Positions 12,973 through 24,276 of a stretch of 64,000 bases of DNA are shown here, one piece after another. Source of the stretch: Fagopyrum homotropicum (Eukaryota > Streptophyta > Magnoliopsida > Caryophyllales > Polygonaceae); assembly GCA_033239125.1 (NCBI GenBank), contig BSWB01000002.1, positions 9,643,001 to 9,707,000 of the forward strand, read 5' to 3'. The notes beneath the pieces are model-generated. The model saw nothing but the letters and a program-made list of their open reading frames with translations, did not search any database and was not told the DNA's origin. Both the position numbers and the translations under genes were made by a program. The first letter of the stretch is position 1. The number at the start of each line of letters is the position of its first letter.

Positions 12973-14135
12973 TGTTAACTCCACCTTGATAAATAAGACA
13001 TTACTTATGGTTGATGAAAGTCAAAACCTTGGTTTCCAGGTTTTGGTAAGTGTTGGTAAAGTCTTTACAGTGTCAGGTAAGGCCTTACCATATTACAGAA
13101 AACCTTGGTTTCCAGGTTTCAGTAAGGCCTTACATAAACTGATAAGACCTTACCAAAACTGGACAAAAACTACAATTGCGTTACGAACGTACGTCCAAGT
13201 GACTTTTCCTTCTTGTTGAGTTAATTAAGGGATTTGTTTTTAACAAATCTTTGATTTGTTTTAAATAAATCTCCTTGAGATAAAATTGGAAGATTTCCTT
13301 CAACTCAACTAAAACCGTGCTTGACTTTGACCACTTGACTTCAACAAACAAAATCTCAACAAACCCAAGATCTCAACAACCCAAGATCTCAACAACCCAA
13401 GATCTCCTAGGATCTCGAAGGCAAGATCTTTTCTCAACGTTAAAGAATGCTGATACGCTTGCCTATTTAAGAGACAAAGAACAGAAGACAAAAGATACGT
13501 TCATTGCCTACTTCGAAACCCGAGTGATAAATTCTACTTATCTCACAAAGTACCGATCTCACATTCGAAGCTTCATCATTATACTTCCCTGAGAAGTGTG
13601 AGATCTTTTTCGAGCTGATAGTACAATTCAACTAGGATCATACAAACCGTTATCACTACTAAACACGTTGGATACGAGTGTTGTATCTGGAGTACTTTAG
13701 TTTTTCTTTTCGAGTGAGTGAGTTGCTAGATAGGAAGTGTAAGACTTCTGAGTTTAGAAGAGGGAAGGTCTTCTGAAGATTGTATCTGGAACTCATCAAG
13801 AAGAAGGAAAATAAAGCTACTTGAATCCTAGGGTTGAATCAATCCTAGGCGGGGACTAGGTCGTGTTGGTGACCGAACCTCGTTAACATATCGCGTGTCC
13901 TTTTCTGTTCTTTATATTCCTGGTTTGTCTAAACCTTTACACTTAATTCCAATCTTAGAGAAACGTGTAAGGTCTTATAATTACGAGTAAGACTTTATCT
14001 CATTTGATAAGGTCTTATCTCTTTCGATAAGGTCTTACCTATCCTAAGATTGCGAAAAGTTGTCATACTCTATTCATCCCCCCCCCCCTTCTAGAGTATT
14101 GGATAAACTATTTTATCTGCCTATTCCGCATTTCA
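12973..14135 (+). repeat. 5' LTR of the copia element
   Basis: It starts TGTTAACTCCACC and ends CGCATTTCA. It contains several copies of a TAAGGTCTTA / TAAGGCCTTA palindrome (13077-13165 and 13968-14041) and a TATA-like CTATTTAAG at 13463. The 91-aa frame inside (13317-13592) is identical in both LTRs and not a gene. Confidence 0.95.
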
Positions 14136-14137
14136 AT

Positions 14138-14150
14138 TGGTATCAGAGCC
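14138..14150 (+). other. Primer-binding site, tRNA-iMet type
   Basis: TGGTATCAGAGCC lies two bases after the 5' LTR. It is complementary to the 3' end of initiator methionine tRNA, standard for plant copia elements. Confidence 0.95.
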
Positions 14151-14193
14151 TAACTCACGTCTTTTTAGATATTATTATCTGTGAGGCTAACTA

Positions 14194-15978
14194 ATGGCAG
14201 GTGAAGGTCAAGGCGGATTTGGACAAGGAAGATCAATCTCTCGACCACCTCTTTTTGTAGGAAACAATTTTATGCACTGGAAATCCTTGATGCAGATGTT
14301 TATCATCGATCAAGATTTGGAACTGTGGCATATTATCAAGAACGGACCTCTCACTCCTACTAAGGAAGATCCCGACGGTAAAACAGTAAACAAGACAGAA
14401 GCTGAATTCAATCAGAAGGATCTTGAGAGCGTGGCAAAAAACTACAAGGCTATCAATCTTTTATATTATGGTTTGAGTACTGACGAATTTAATCGTATAT
14501 CTTCATGCAGATCCGCTAAAGAAATATGGGATAAACTAGTGGTCACCTATGAAGGAACCAGCCAGGTCAAAGAAACCAAAATAAGTATCTTTCTGAGGCA
14601 ATATGAATTATTTAAAATGATCCCAGATGAATCAGTCAAAGTAATGTTCACCCGTTTTACGGAGATCATTAATAATCTTGACTCACTGGGAAAGACTTTC
14701 AACAATGAAGAAAAAGTCAGAAAGATACTTAGATGTTTGCCTAAAGCAAAATGGGGTCCCAAGGTAACCGCTATAGAAGAAGCCCAAAACCTCAATACAC
14801 TCGCTCTTGATGATTTGCTAGGCAAATTAATCACCCATGAATTGATCCTCAATGAGGACGATGGGGATGTGCCAACAAACATTAAGAATTTGGCACTCAA
14901 GGCAAAGAAAGAAGAACCACTGGAAGATTCTGAAAGTGATGATGATGAAGATCCTTTTGCTCTTATCACAAGAGGACTAGCTAGAATATTAAAAATGAAA
15001 AAGCAATTTTCAAACAAAAAAAATGCTGGATCTTCTAAATAGAGAGGTAAGTCTTCTAACCCTGTGAAGAAGAATCGTGTTCTAAATTGCTATGAATGTG
15101 GTGAAACAGAACATCTGGTTAAAGAATGTCCTCAAAAGAAGAAGAACAAATTCAAGAAAAAGGAATTTGGCAAGAAAGCCATGGTAGCAGCTTGGAGTGA
15201 TTCAGACTCCTCAAGTGATTCAGATTCTGAAGATGATCATGCAAACTTATGCCTTATGGCAAAATCCGAAAAAAATCAAGATCAACATTTGGATGGAATG
15301 GTAAGAAACCTTATATCTAGCCCTATAGATGTTTTATCAGAAGTACTGAAAAACATGATTTCTAATGAAGAAATTTACAGCAAAGAAATCAACATTCTAC
15401 AAGAAAAGCTCAATGATCAGGAAACTTGCATAAGAATGCTTTCGCTGAAAGTTCAAGATCTTGACAGCATACAATCAGATCTTGACACTGAGGTTAAGGC
15501 CTTACGATTGGAAAATTCCGATTTAAAGGCAAACCTCTCATCTCTTAAGACCAGTAATACTGACTTAGAGATTGAAAAAGTGAAACTTTCTGAAAAATGT
15601 CAAGAACAGCAAATAGCTCTTGTGCAATTTACTAAATCTAAAGCTACTCTTGATAAAATGCTTGGAGAACAACAATTATCCTTAAATCGAAGTGGAATAG
15701 GATATAACAGGAATTTTCCTGCTAAACCCACTACCACATTCGTTAAGGCAAAAGGAAATTGGAGATCTCCGACGTGTTTCTTTTGTTGTAGAAAGGGTCA
15801 TGTAAAAGAAACCTGTCCATATAGAAGAACGGATTCATACATTATTAGAAATACCTTTCCTGTACGTCTAAATGAACGGGTAAAACACATATGGGTTCCC
15901 AAAGGGACCAGGCCATCTAACATGGTCTACCCCCATAATGGATCTAACTCTGTTTATTGGTCAAGCCGGAAAGGATGA
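14194..15978 (+). pseudogene. gag: copia gag, interrupted by an in-frame TAG
   Basis: The first frame (14194-15042, 282 aa) has the plant copia Gag core (UBN2/DUF4219 type: PPLFVGNNFMHWKSLMQMFI, then KEIWDKLVVTYEGTSQVKE). A TAG at 15040-15042 stops it, and the same frame resumes at once. It carries a CCHC zinc knuckle (CYECGETEHLVKEC), a Ser/Asp-rich stretch, about 100 residues of predicted coiled coil (from NMISNEEIYSKEINILQEKL) and a second knuckle (CFFCCRKGHVKETC). A TGA at 15976-15978 in the same frame then separates it from the protease. Translated through both stops it would be one gag-protease polyprotein. Readthrough of the TAG is possible but single-base decay is simpler. Confidence 0.85.
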
Positions 15979-15987
15979 TTTTCTGTT

Positions 15988-18900
15988 TTGCAGGATATCA
16001 CCAAGACTCAAAAATGGATAATGGACAGTGGTTGTTCAAGACATATGAGTGGAAAAGAATCTCTTTTCGATACTCTAAAGAAGAAAATCACTGGCACTAT
16101 AACTCTTGGTGACAAAGGAAAATGTGACATTCTTGGTATCGGTAATGTTGGTCTTAATTCAAATAATAATATTAAAGATGTTTATTTGGTGGATGGCTTA
16201 AAATATAACCTTCTCAGTGTTTCACAGCTTTGTGATAAAGGAAATTGTGTTAGCTTTGACAAGAAGAAGTGTGAAGTTCGAGATGAGATGATAGGAAATT
16301 TAGTGCTAACAGCTCACAGGGATAATAATATATATGCTGTTATACTAACCAAATTGCAGGGACAAATCTAAAATGTCTCAAGGTCTTATCAGATGACTCA
16401 AGACTATGGCACAGACGACTTGGTCACATCAGTCTACATTCTCTTAACAAACTAAAATCAAAAGATCTTGTAAGAGGTCTTCCTGACCTAAAGTTCAAGG
16501 TAGATGAATTATGCAATGCTTGCTCAAGAGGTAAACATACTCGTAGTTCTTTCAAAAAGAAGCAAGTGGTAAGTACTACTAGACCTCTTGAACTTCTCCA
16601 CGTGGATCTTTGTGGACCTATGCGCGTCAAATCTCCCAAAGGCAAGCAATATATTCTTGTTATTGTTGATGATTATTCTCGATTTACTTGGGTTTTCTTT
16701 CTAAAAATGAAATCTGAAGCACTTTTATACTTCTCAAAACTTTGTAAGGAGTTACAAACTTTGAAAAACCTACCAATCGTTTCTATTAGAAGTGATCATG
16801 GTAGAGAATTTGATCAATCAGACTTTGATGCATTTTGTGAGAAATATGGTATTTCCCATAATTTCTCAGCTCCTAGAACACCTCAACAAAATGGGGTTGT
16901 GGAACGAAAGAACCGCACCCTAGAGGAAATGTCTAGGACAATGCTATTAGAGAATGATCTGCCTAAGTCATACTGGGCAGAAGCTGTTAATACAGCAAAT
17001 TACATTCTTAATAGATGTTTGATTCGATCAATTTTAAAGAAAACTCCTTATGAGCTTTTTAAAGGAAGAAAACCAAGTATATCTTACTTTAAACCATTTG
17101 GATGTACGTGTTACGTGCATAATAATGGGAAGGATAATCTTGGAAAATTTGATGCTCGTAGCGACGAAGGTACATTTCTCGGATACTCGACTCAAAGCAA
17201 AGCTTATCGAGTATACAATAAACGTACCAAAGTAGTCGAAGAAAGTATCCATGTTTTGTTTGATGAAAATGATAATGGTATCTTAAGTGAGAGCTTTGCA
17301 GATCTTGATCTAAATAAACATGAGGAAGAGGAAGAAGAAGTTGATAAGAACGTCAGAAACATGCAAGAGCCATTTCAAGATCTTACAGACGTATCTCAAG
17401 ATCTTACAGATGGGTCTCAAGACCTTGAAGCACCCCCTCAAGATCTTACAAATGAAACCAATCGTAAAGATACATCACTACCTGAGCCACAAGAGCCATC
17501 TTCCCCACTTCCTATAAATTCTGAACCTGATGTTTACAATCAGAGAAATGTCCGGAGGAAATTCAAACATGCATCATCCCATTCAACTCAGGATATTATT
17601 TATGATCCCTCATCTGGAATACAAACTCGATCTAAATTAAAAGATTTATGTGCTTTTCATGCGTTTGTTTCTCTTGTAGAACCTAAGAAATATACTGAAG
17701 CTCTTCAAGAACCCGACTGGATTATTGCTATGCAAGATGAGCTAAACGAGTTCGAGCTAAACGAGTTCGAGCGAAACAAAGTATGGACACTTACAGCAAG
17801 ACCCAAAGGCAAATCAGTTATTGGGACAAGATGGGTTTTCCGAAATAAACTTGATGAAAGTGGTAATGTCATTCGAAATAAAGCTCGTCTTGTAGCTCAA
17901 GGTTACAATCAGGAGGAAGGTATTGACTACGAGGAGACTTTTGCTCCCGTAGCCAGGCTTGAAGCCATTCGCATACTTCTTGCTTTTGCATCTTACATGA
18001 GTATTAAACTTTTTCAAATGGACGTAAAATGCGCCTTTTTGAATGGTTATTTAGATGAAGAAGTTTATGTTGCTCAACCTCCCGGCTTTGAAAGTAATGA
18101 ATTTCCAGATCATGTTTTCAAGCTCGACAAAGCTCTTTACGGCTTAAAACAAGCCCCAAGAGCTTGGTACGAGCGACTTTCAAAATATCTTCTGGAAAAT
18201 AACTTCAAAAGAGGGTTGATCGACAAAACTTTATTCATTAAAACTCATGGAAAGAATATTCTTGTTGTTCAAATTTATGTGGATGATATCTTGTTTGGAG
18301 CAACTAATGAATCTCTTTGCAAAGAATTCTCTGACATCATGTGCAAGGAATTTGAGATGAGTATGATGGGAGAATTAAAGTTCTTTCTTGGACTACAAGT
18401 ATATCAAAGCAAAAAGGGCATATTCCTCAATCAAGGAAAGTACACAAGAGACCTTCTGAAGAAGTTTAAGATGAATGAATCAAAAATAGCTAAAACACCA
18501 ATGAGCTCAACTCTTTCTTTGGATCAAGATCTTACCGGCAAACAAGTAAATCAAAAAGAATTTCGAGGTATGATCGGATCTTTACTATATCTTACTGCTA
18601 GTAGACCTGGCATTATGTTTAGTGTTTGCATGTGTGCTAGATTTCAAGCTAACCCAAAGGAATCACATCTCATTGCGGTAAAAAGGATATTAAGATATCT
18701 TAATGGTACAAAAGATATAGGTCTATGGTATCCCACACAAAGTAGTTTCGGTCTTATCGGATATTCCGATGCTGATTTTGCAGGATATAAAGTGGATAGA
18801 AAAAGCACTTCAGGGTGTTGTCAATTTCTTGGTACTTCACTAATAAGTTGGCATTCCAAGAAGCAAAATTCAGTGGCTCTCTCAACAGCCGAAGCTGAAT

Positions 18901-19228
18901 ATATTGCTGCTGGAGCTTGTTGTTCGCAAATCTTATGGATTGCGCAACAACTCCAGGATCTTGGATTCAACTTTAAAATATACCAATAAAATGTGACAAT
19001 ACCAGTGCTATTTCTATCTCGAAAAATCCTGTACAGCATTCAAGAACGAAACATATAGATGTGAGACACCATTTTATACGTGATCATGTAGAAAAAGGTG
19101 ATGTGTCTTTGACATTCATTTCTACCGATCTACAACTGGCCGATATCTTTACAAAACCTTTACCCGAAGAGAGATTCAATTTTATAAGGTTAGAACTTGG
19201 TATGCTTAACAGGGAGGCACAAATGTAG
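15988..19228 (+). pseudogene. pol: copia pol: protease, integrase, RT, RNase H (frameshifted)
   Basis: The protease motif WIMDSGCSRHMSG lies near 16015. A frameshift near 16371 ends that frame. GAG-pre-integrase follows (LWHRRLGH and CNAC, an HHCC zinc site), then the integrase core with Asp (LLHVDLCGP), Asp (IRSDHGREF) and Glu (QQNGVVERKNR). The RT contains FLNGYLDEEVYV and catalytic YVDDILFG; RNase H contains SDADFAGYKVDRKSTSG and STAEAEYIA. A 1-nt loss near 18980 truncates the frame at 18989; the last part (KPLPEERFNFIRLELGML) continues in another frame to TAG at 19226-19228. RT has a 15-bp tandem duplication at 17739-17768. The IN-RT linker has four QDLT repeats. The copy cannot make an intact Pol without frameshifting. 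Confidence 0.92.
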
Positions 19229-19558
19229 GGGGAGCAATTATTGTTTTACAATATTGATCTTATTCCCTACATTAAGACCTTAACATGCATTTCAAGGTCT
19301 TACTACAATAGTGTTACAAACACTGATCTTAATCTTTAGAATAAGATCTTACAATACATCTCAAGGCCTTACTAAATAATAGTATGTTCTGGATTTTTAT
19401 TTAAAAGATTAAATTGGATCAAATCTTTTAGTTATTATCTCAATAGATAACTAACTAATAGATTATTTTATGGAAAATCTTTCGGTTCTAATTTTAATCT
19501 GTTTAAAATTATTTAAAATTTTTACAAAGATTTTTAAAAAGATTTTCCTCTCCCTCCG

Positions 19559-19570
19559 TTTTATATAAAA
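19559..19570 (+). promoter_or_regulatory. TATA-like box upstream of the copia third ORF
   Basis: TTTATATAAAAT lies 100 bp before the ATG at 19659, followed by a CT-rich leader and AAACCCTAATCGGCA, a typical plant start context. It would give a separate transcript for the third ORF; expression is not shown. Confidence 0.4.
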
Positions 19571-19658
19571 TCTTCAAAGATCTCCTATTCGGATTCTCTT
19601 CTACGCTTCTTAAAATCTCCGACTTCTCGTCTCTCTCACCTTCAAACCCTAATCGGCA

Positions 19659-21236
19659 ATGGCTCCCAAACGCTCTTCGACTCAATCCTCTGCTCCAACA
19701 TCCAAGAAGCAGCGATCGTCAGCTAGAAAGGGCAAAGTTGTTCTCAAAGAGTACAATCCAGATTCCGATTCTTCGATGTCTACTCCCTCTCCTTCTCGGC
19801 AAGTGGCTCAAGCCATTTATCCCCCAGCCGCAAAGGATTTACCGCAACATCGTCTCCGATCACCACCTTCTGGGTTTGAGGTTAGTAGTGAAGAACCTTT
19901 TTCTTGGTTCTTAAACTATACTAAAGCGGGAATGTGGAAAGATGGTTTTGCCAATCGCCCCTTAAGCTTCTGTGAAAATGTTGATGAACGATTTCTTGAG
20001 TCCATGAATCTGCCGTGTGTTAATTTGCTGAAATGTTCGAATGTATGGAGTTTGTTTAATCTGGGAGATTTTGCCTTTCCACGACTTACCCGTCTATTCT
20101 TTGTCAACCTTACTGCACACCGAGAAAAGGAGATTTTAACTCTTCATTCCCAGATCAAAGGACGACCAATTACCCTAACTGCTTCTTCTTTAGCAATTAT
20201 TTTAGGAGTTCCAGAGGAAATCGACACCAAAACTCATCCTTCGAAAAATGTGTGTCTTGCCCATGCCCAGAAAACATTTTTTGAGAAACCAATTCCTTCT
20301 GGTGCTACTTCCTCAAAGTCTAAGCAAAAACAAACTCATAATGTCTTAACTTTAGAGGCCAAAATTGTATTCACCTTGCTTGCTAGGTGTGTCTTACCAC
20401 GAAAGCACTCCAGAGAGATTGTGACTGACAATCTCTTGGAAATTCTGGATTTGATCCTTACTGGGTATCCTATTGATGTCCCTAACCTGATTTTATCCTA
20501 CATGGTGCACACTGTGAATACCCCTTTGACAACCCCTCTTCCTTATGCCAACTTATTTCCAAAGATTTTCGAATTCTTTGAAATTGATACTACAGATGAG
20601 GATAAGGTTTATCATAAGGGACAAATTGATGAGGACTGTTGGGGAAGGCTTGGGGTTGAGAAAACTTTGTCTGGGGATTGGATACTGAAGAAACATCAAT
20701 CAACTGCTCAAATCTCATCTGAACAGAGAATTCAGGATTTAGAAGCTGAAGTGGATGCTCTGAGGAAAGATCTGAACACTGCTTGTGCTGATATTGTGGA
20801 TAGACAGGATGATACGCATGAGAAGTTGCTAATTGTTAATGAGAAGCTCAACCAGTTACTGTTTTTGACATCTCTAGCTCATAGGGCAACTACTACGATC
20901 ATGCCTTTGGATGAGGATGTTGTGGAACACATTCAAGAAGTGTGTCAAAATGTTGTAATTAATTGTGAACGCAAGGTGCTAAAAAGAGGCATTCTTCGAC
21001 CCATAGTACCTGAGCCGACTATCTTGACAGTGGAGGAATATGGCTTAGTTAAGAAGTACAGAAATGATCAGGAAAAACAGTTAGCCAAAATGATGGCTTG
21101 GACCACTACTGGTGAAGCACAGAAGAGATGGAGGGAAAAGGTGCGTGCTCGTTGTCGTGGAAGACGAGCTGGCTCTTCTTCAAAATATGGGCAATGGTTT
21201 GAAGAAGTGGTTGAAGTATCGGATGATGAAGATTGA
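19659..21236 (+). CDS. Third ORF of the Sirevirus-like element (putative plant transposon protein domain)
   Basis: The 525-aa frame is intact and lies between pol and the 3' LTR, where Sireviruses carry an env-like or accessory gene. The N-terminus is basic and Ser-rich (MAPKRSSTQSS, KKQRSSARKGK), suggesting nuclear targeting. The middle (LFFVNLTAHREKEILTLHSQ, TASSLAIILGVPEE, AKIVFTLLARCVLPRK, LDLILTGYPIDVPNLILSYM) resembles the putative plant transposon protein family (Transposase_32 type). A coiled coil follows (IQDLEAEVDALRKDLN, residues about 350-390). The C-terminus is basic (RARCRGRRAG) then acidic. I see no signal peptide or convincing membrane segment, so a true envelope role is doubtful. 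A TATA-like TTTATATAAAAT at 19559 and a CT-rich leader precede the ATG, suggesting its own transcript. A similar core occurs in the 469-aa ORFs of the LARD elements. Confidence 0.75.
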   Translation: MAPKRSSTQSSAPTSKKQRSSARKGKVVLKEYNPDSDSSMSTPSPSRQVAQAIYPPAAKDLPQHRLRSPPSGFEVSSEEPFSWFLNYTKAGMWKDGFANRPLSFCENVDERFLESMNLPCVNLLKCSNVWSLFNLGDFAFPRLTRLFFVNLTAHREKEILTLHSQIKGRPITLTASSLAIILGVPEEIDTKTHPSKNVCLAHAQKTFFEKPIPSGATSSKSKQKQTHNVLTLEAKIVFTLLARCVLPRKHSREIVTDNLLEILDLILTGYPIDVPNLILSYMVHTVNTPLTTPLPYANLFPKIFEFFEIDTTDEDKVYHKGQIDEDCWGRLGVEKTLSGDWILKKHQSTAQISSEQRIQDLEAEVDALRKDLNTACADIVDRQDDTHEKLLIVNEKLNQLLFLTSLAHRATTTIMPLDEDVVEHIQEVCQNVVINCERKVLKRGILRPIVPEPTILTVEEYGLVKKYRNDQEKQLAKMMAWTTTGEAQKRWREKVRARCRGRRAGSSSKYGQWFEEVVEVSDDED

Positions 21237-21453
21237 TCTGTTCAAGTTCTAAGTTTTTCTTGCTGAAAGACAAAAAGGGGGAGAATATTTGTCTTTTGAA
21301 ATGTTTTGAAATTTGAAAACTCTTGGTTTGGTTTGGTTGTTTTTGGTTTTCAAAATTTGATCCTACATATGCGCTTATGTTATATTGTTTGTTGTTGTGT
21401 TGTTCAAATGCAGGTAATAGATCATAAGTTTTGTCTTTCATCAAGGGGGAGAT

Positions 21454-22621
21454 TGTTAACTCCACCTTGATAAATAAGACATTACTTATGGTTGATGAAA
21501 GTCAAAACCTTGGTTTCCAGGTTTTGGTAAGATCTTACAAGTGTTGGTAAAGTCTTTACAGTGTCAGGTAAGGCCTTACCATATTACAGAAAACCTTGGT
21601 TTCCAGGTTTCAGTAAGGCCTTACATAAACTGATAAGACCTTACCAAAACTGGACAAAAACTACAATTGCGTTACGAACGTACGTCCAAGTGGCTTTTCC
21701 TTCTTGTTGAGTTAATTAAGGGATTTGTTTTTAACAAATCTTTGATTTGTTTTAAATAAATCTCCTTGAGATAAAATTGGAAGATTTCCTTCAACTCAAC
21801 TAAAACCGTGCTTGACTTTGACCACTTGACTTCAACAAACAAAATCTCAACAAACCCAAGATCTCAACAACCCAAGATCTCAACAACCCAAGATCTCCTA
21901 GGATCTCGAAGGCAAGATCTTTTCTCAACGTTAAAGAATGCTGATACGCTTGCCTATTTAAGAGACAAAGAACAGAAGACAAAAGATACGTTCATTGCCT
22001 ACTTCGAAACCCGAGTGATAAATTCTACTTATCTCACAAAGTACCGATCTCACATTCGAAGCTTCATCATTATACTTCCCTGAGAAGTGTGAGATCTTTT
22101 TCGAGCTGATAGTACAATTCAACTAGGATCATACAAACCGTTATCACTACTAAACACGTTGGATACGAGTGTTGTATCTGGAGTACTTTAGTTTTTCTTT
22201 TCGAGTGAGTGAGTTGCTAGATAGGAAGTGTAAGACTTCTGAGTTTAGAAGAGGGAAGGTCTTATGAAGATTGTATCTGGAACTCATCAAGAAGAAGGAA
22301 AATAAAGCTACTTGAATCCTAGGGTTGAATCAATCCTAGGCGGGGACTAGGTCGTGTTGGTGACCGAACCTCGTTAACATATCGCGTGTCCTTTTCTGTT
22401 CTTTATATTCCTGGTTTGTCTAAACCTTTACACTTAATTCCAATCTTAGAGAAACGTGTAAGGTCTTATAATTACGAGTAAGACTTTATCTCATTTGATA
22501 AGGTCTTATCTCTTTCGATAAGGTCTTACCTATCCTAAGATTGCGAAAAGTTGCCATACTCTATTCATCCCCCCTTCTAGAGTATTGGATAAACTATTTT
22601 ATCTGCCTATTCCGCATTTCA
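21454..22621 (+). repeat. 3' LTR of the copia element
   Basis: Near-identical to 12973-14135. It differs by the GATCTTACAA insertion near 21531, a shorter C run near 22570 and a few substitutions. It is preceded by the polypurine tract. Confidence 0.95.
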
Positions 22622-22626
22622 CTCTC

Positions 22627-24276
22627 CCATTCAGGCAATCGAGTGTCAATGCTATTCTCTTGCTCTTCCTACTAGGGTTAGGGGATCAATGTGATGCATT
22701 TGCCGGAAATGTTGCAACCTTGAAAGATCTTGTCGGAACTTCAACGGAGATTTGAGCACTTTCTTGTACTCGAATAATAGAAGGGAAACTTAGGGTGTAA
22801 CCAAGAAGACATTATCAGCGGCATCGTTTACTAGAGATTACATGGTTGCAATCAAATAAGTAAGAATTGGTGGAACCACTCATTTGCTTATTGATCTGTT
22901 TGTCACTAGGAGCTTGTGCTATGGTGAATCTGGTGTTTCTAGACACTTACCAAATGGTTGAGAATTATAGCAACATAAGCTACGAGTAGACTTTGCTTGA
23001 TTTGAGTATTAAGCTGTTGTTTTTTTAAATTTTCTAATTGGGTTTTGAAGGTAATATACAGATGAAGTTCCATTCTTAGATTTGCAATGCAAACTGGAAA
23101 AATGGCACCGGAGTCTTTAGATTTTTCTTAGGCAAAAGAAGAGAATGTGGGACCGTGCGAAAGTAATACTGATTAGATTTCTATTAATAAAATAGATCTA
23201 AAACCTTAATCTAACTTAAGGGTCGATATTTATTGATTAGGAGAGAATCCAGATTTCAAACTTTCATACTCCATATAGACTATATTTGTATTTGATCAAT
23301 GTATTTATTTGAGAAACTTCAGAACAAGACAATAAAGTAAATGGCTGAAAATTAATGAGATGGTTGATTAGAAAATTGAATATTTTAAAAAAGTGTTTAT
23401 AATTTTATCTGGTTTCAGAAGGTAAGGTGCGCAGTTGAAATATCTGATTATGATTGTCAAATCCTGAAAACGAATCGCCAACAACAACCATATAAGTTTC
23501 ACAATTTCAAACTTATCACAGTGTGCGTCGAATTGAATGGTTCTTTGGTTAATAATCCTAATCACGAAATTAGACGAATGAAAATGGAAGACAAACCATC
23601 GGTTAAGCGAAATTACGTTGCTCTTTTCCTTTCTTCAAACCAAATAAAGGAAGAGTAGGAGGGGCGCAAAATTTTGGACCCTAACATGACAATTCAAACT
23701 TGTAATGGTAGGGTTTGAGCAAAACATATTATATAAAAATCCTCCTTTGCAAATTGAGCAGTGGGGACTTAAGCAACATCTAATGATACATTATTTTAAT
23801 ATGCATCCTTATCTATTGTGATTATAACGTGTAAATAAGTAATTGTCAGATTTTAGATCATACATACTCTTTAGTCACGAAGAAAATACACGAATTCGTC
23901 TAAATATAACAGCAATTCTAACATTATACGTCCATTCCACGGCAACCCATCACAATCACTACTAGTGCTTTCAATATAATAAAAAATATAATAATTTTCC
24001 AGCTCAACAAATTACACGCTTTCCGGTGTTCCATTTTTCCTTCTTACACTTCGTACCTAAGAAATCATCCAACGTTCTTCCCTCCTTGCAACTAGTAGGT
24101 ATTAGGTAACGCAGCATATTTAACACCTGAAAATTTCAAACGTTCACACCAACTTTCTCCTCTTTCGTCATTCACAAAAAGGAGATTCATAGCCACACTT
24201 GCTTGTTCTCTTCTGAACCAGAAACACCATCACAGAGAATTCTTTCACCCCGAGAGAAGGGGTGGAAAGAATAAAA
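22627..24276. other. Intergenic DNA and 5' flank of the IST1-like gene
   Basis: No gene or delimited repeat is recognised. 22627-23060 is GC-richer with short frames full of stops and might be an old gene or TE remnant. 23160-24100 is AT-rich. 24120-24276 is CT-rich leader DNA before the start codon at 24277. Confidence 0.4.

Larger units (their letters stand above)
12973..22621 (+). mobile_element. Full-length Ty1/copia LTR retrotransposon, Sirevirus-like, 9.65 kb
   Basis: Two LTRs (12973-14135 and 21454-22621), a tRNA-iMet-type PBS (TGGTATCAGAGCC), a polypurine tract (AAGGGGGAGA, 21443-21452) and a perfect 5-bp TSD CTCTC (12968-12972 and 22622-22626) define the insertion. Gene order is gag, protease, integrase, RT and RNase H, which is copia order, followed by a third ORF. 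The extra ORF after pol and the long element size suggest the Sirevirus/Maximus lineage. The LTRs differ by a few substitutions, one 10-bp insertion (GATCTTACAA, 3' LTR) and a poly-C length change, so insertion is recent; gag and pol nevertheless carry stops and frameshifts. Confidence 0.95.

Noticed and set aside
13317..13592. 91-codon frame present identically in both copia LTRs (also 21808-22083)
   Set aside because: It lies inside the LTR, and its identity between copies follows from recent LTR synthesis. No domain is seen.
14547..15017. 156-codon minus-strand frame opposite gag
   Set aside because: Ser-rich antisense shadow of the Gag coding sequence.
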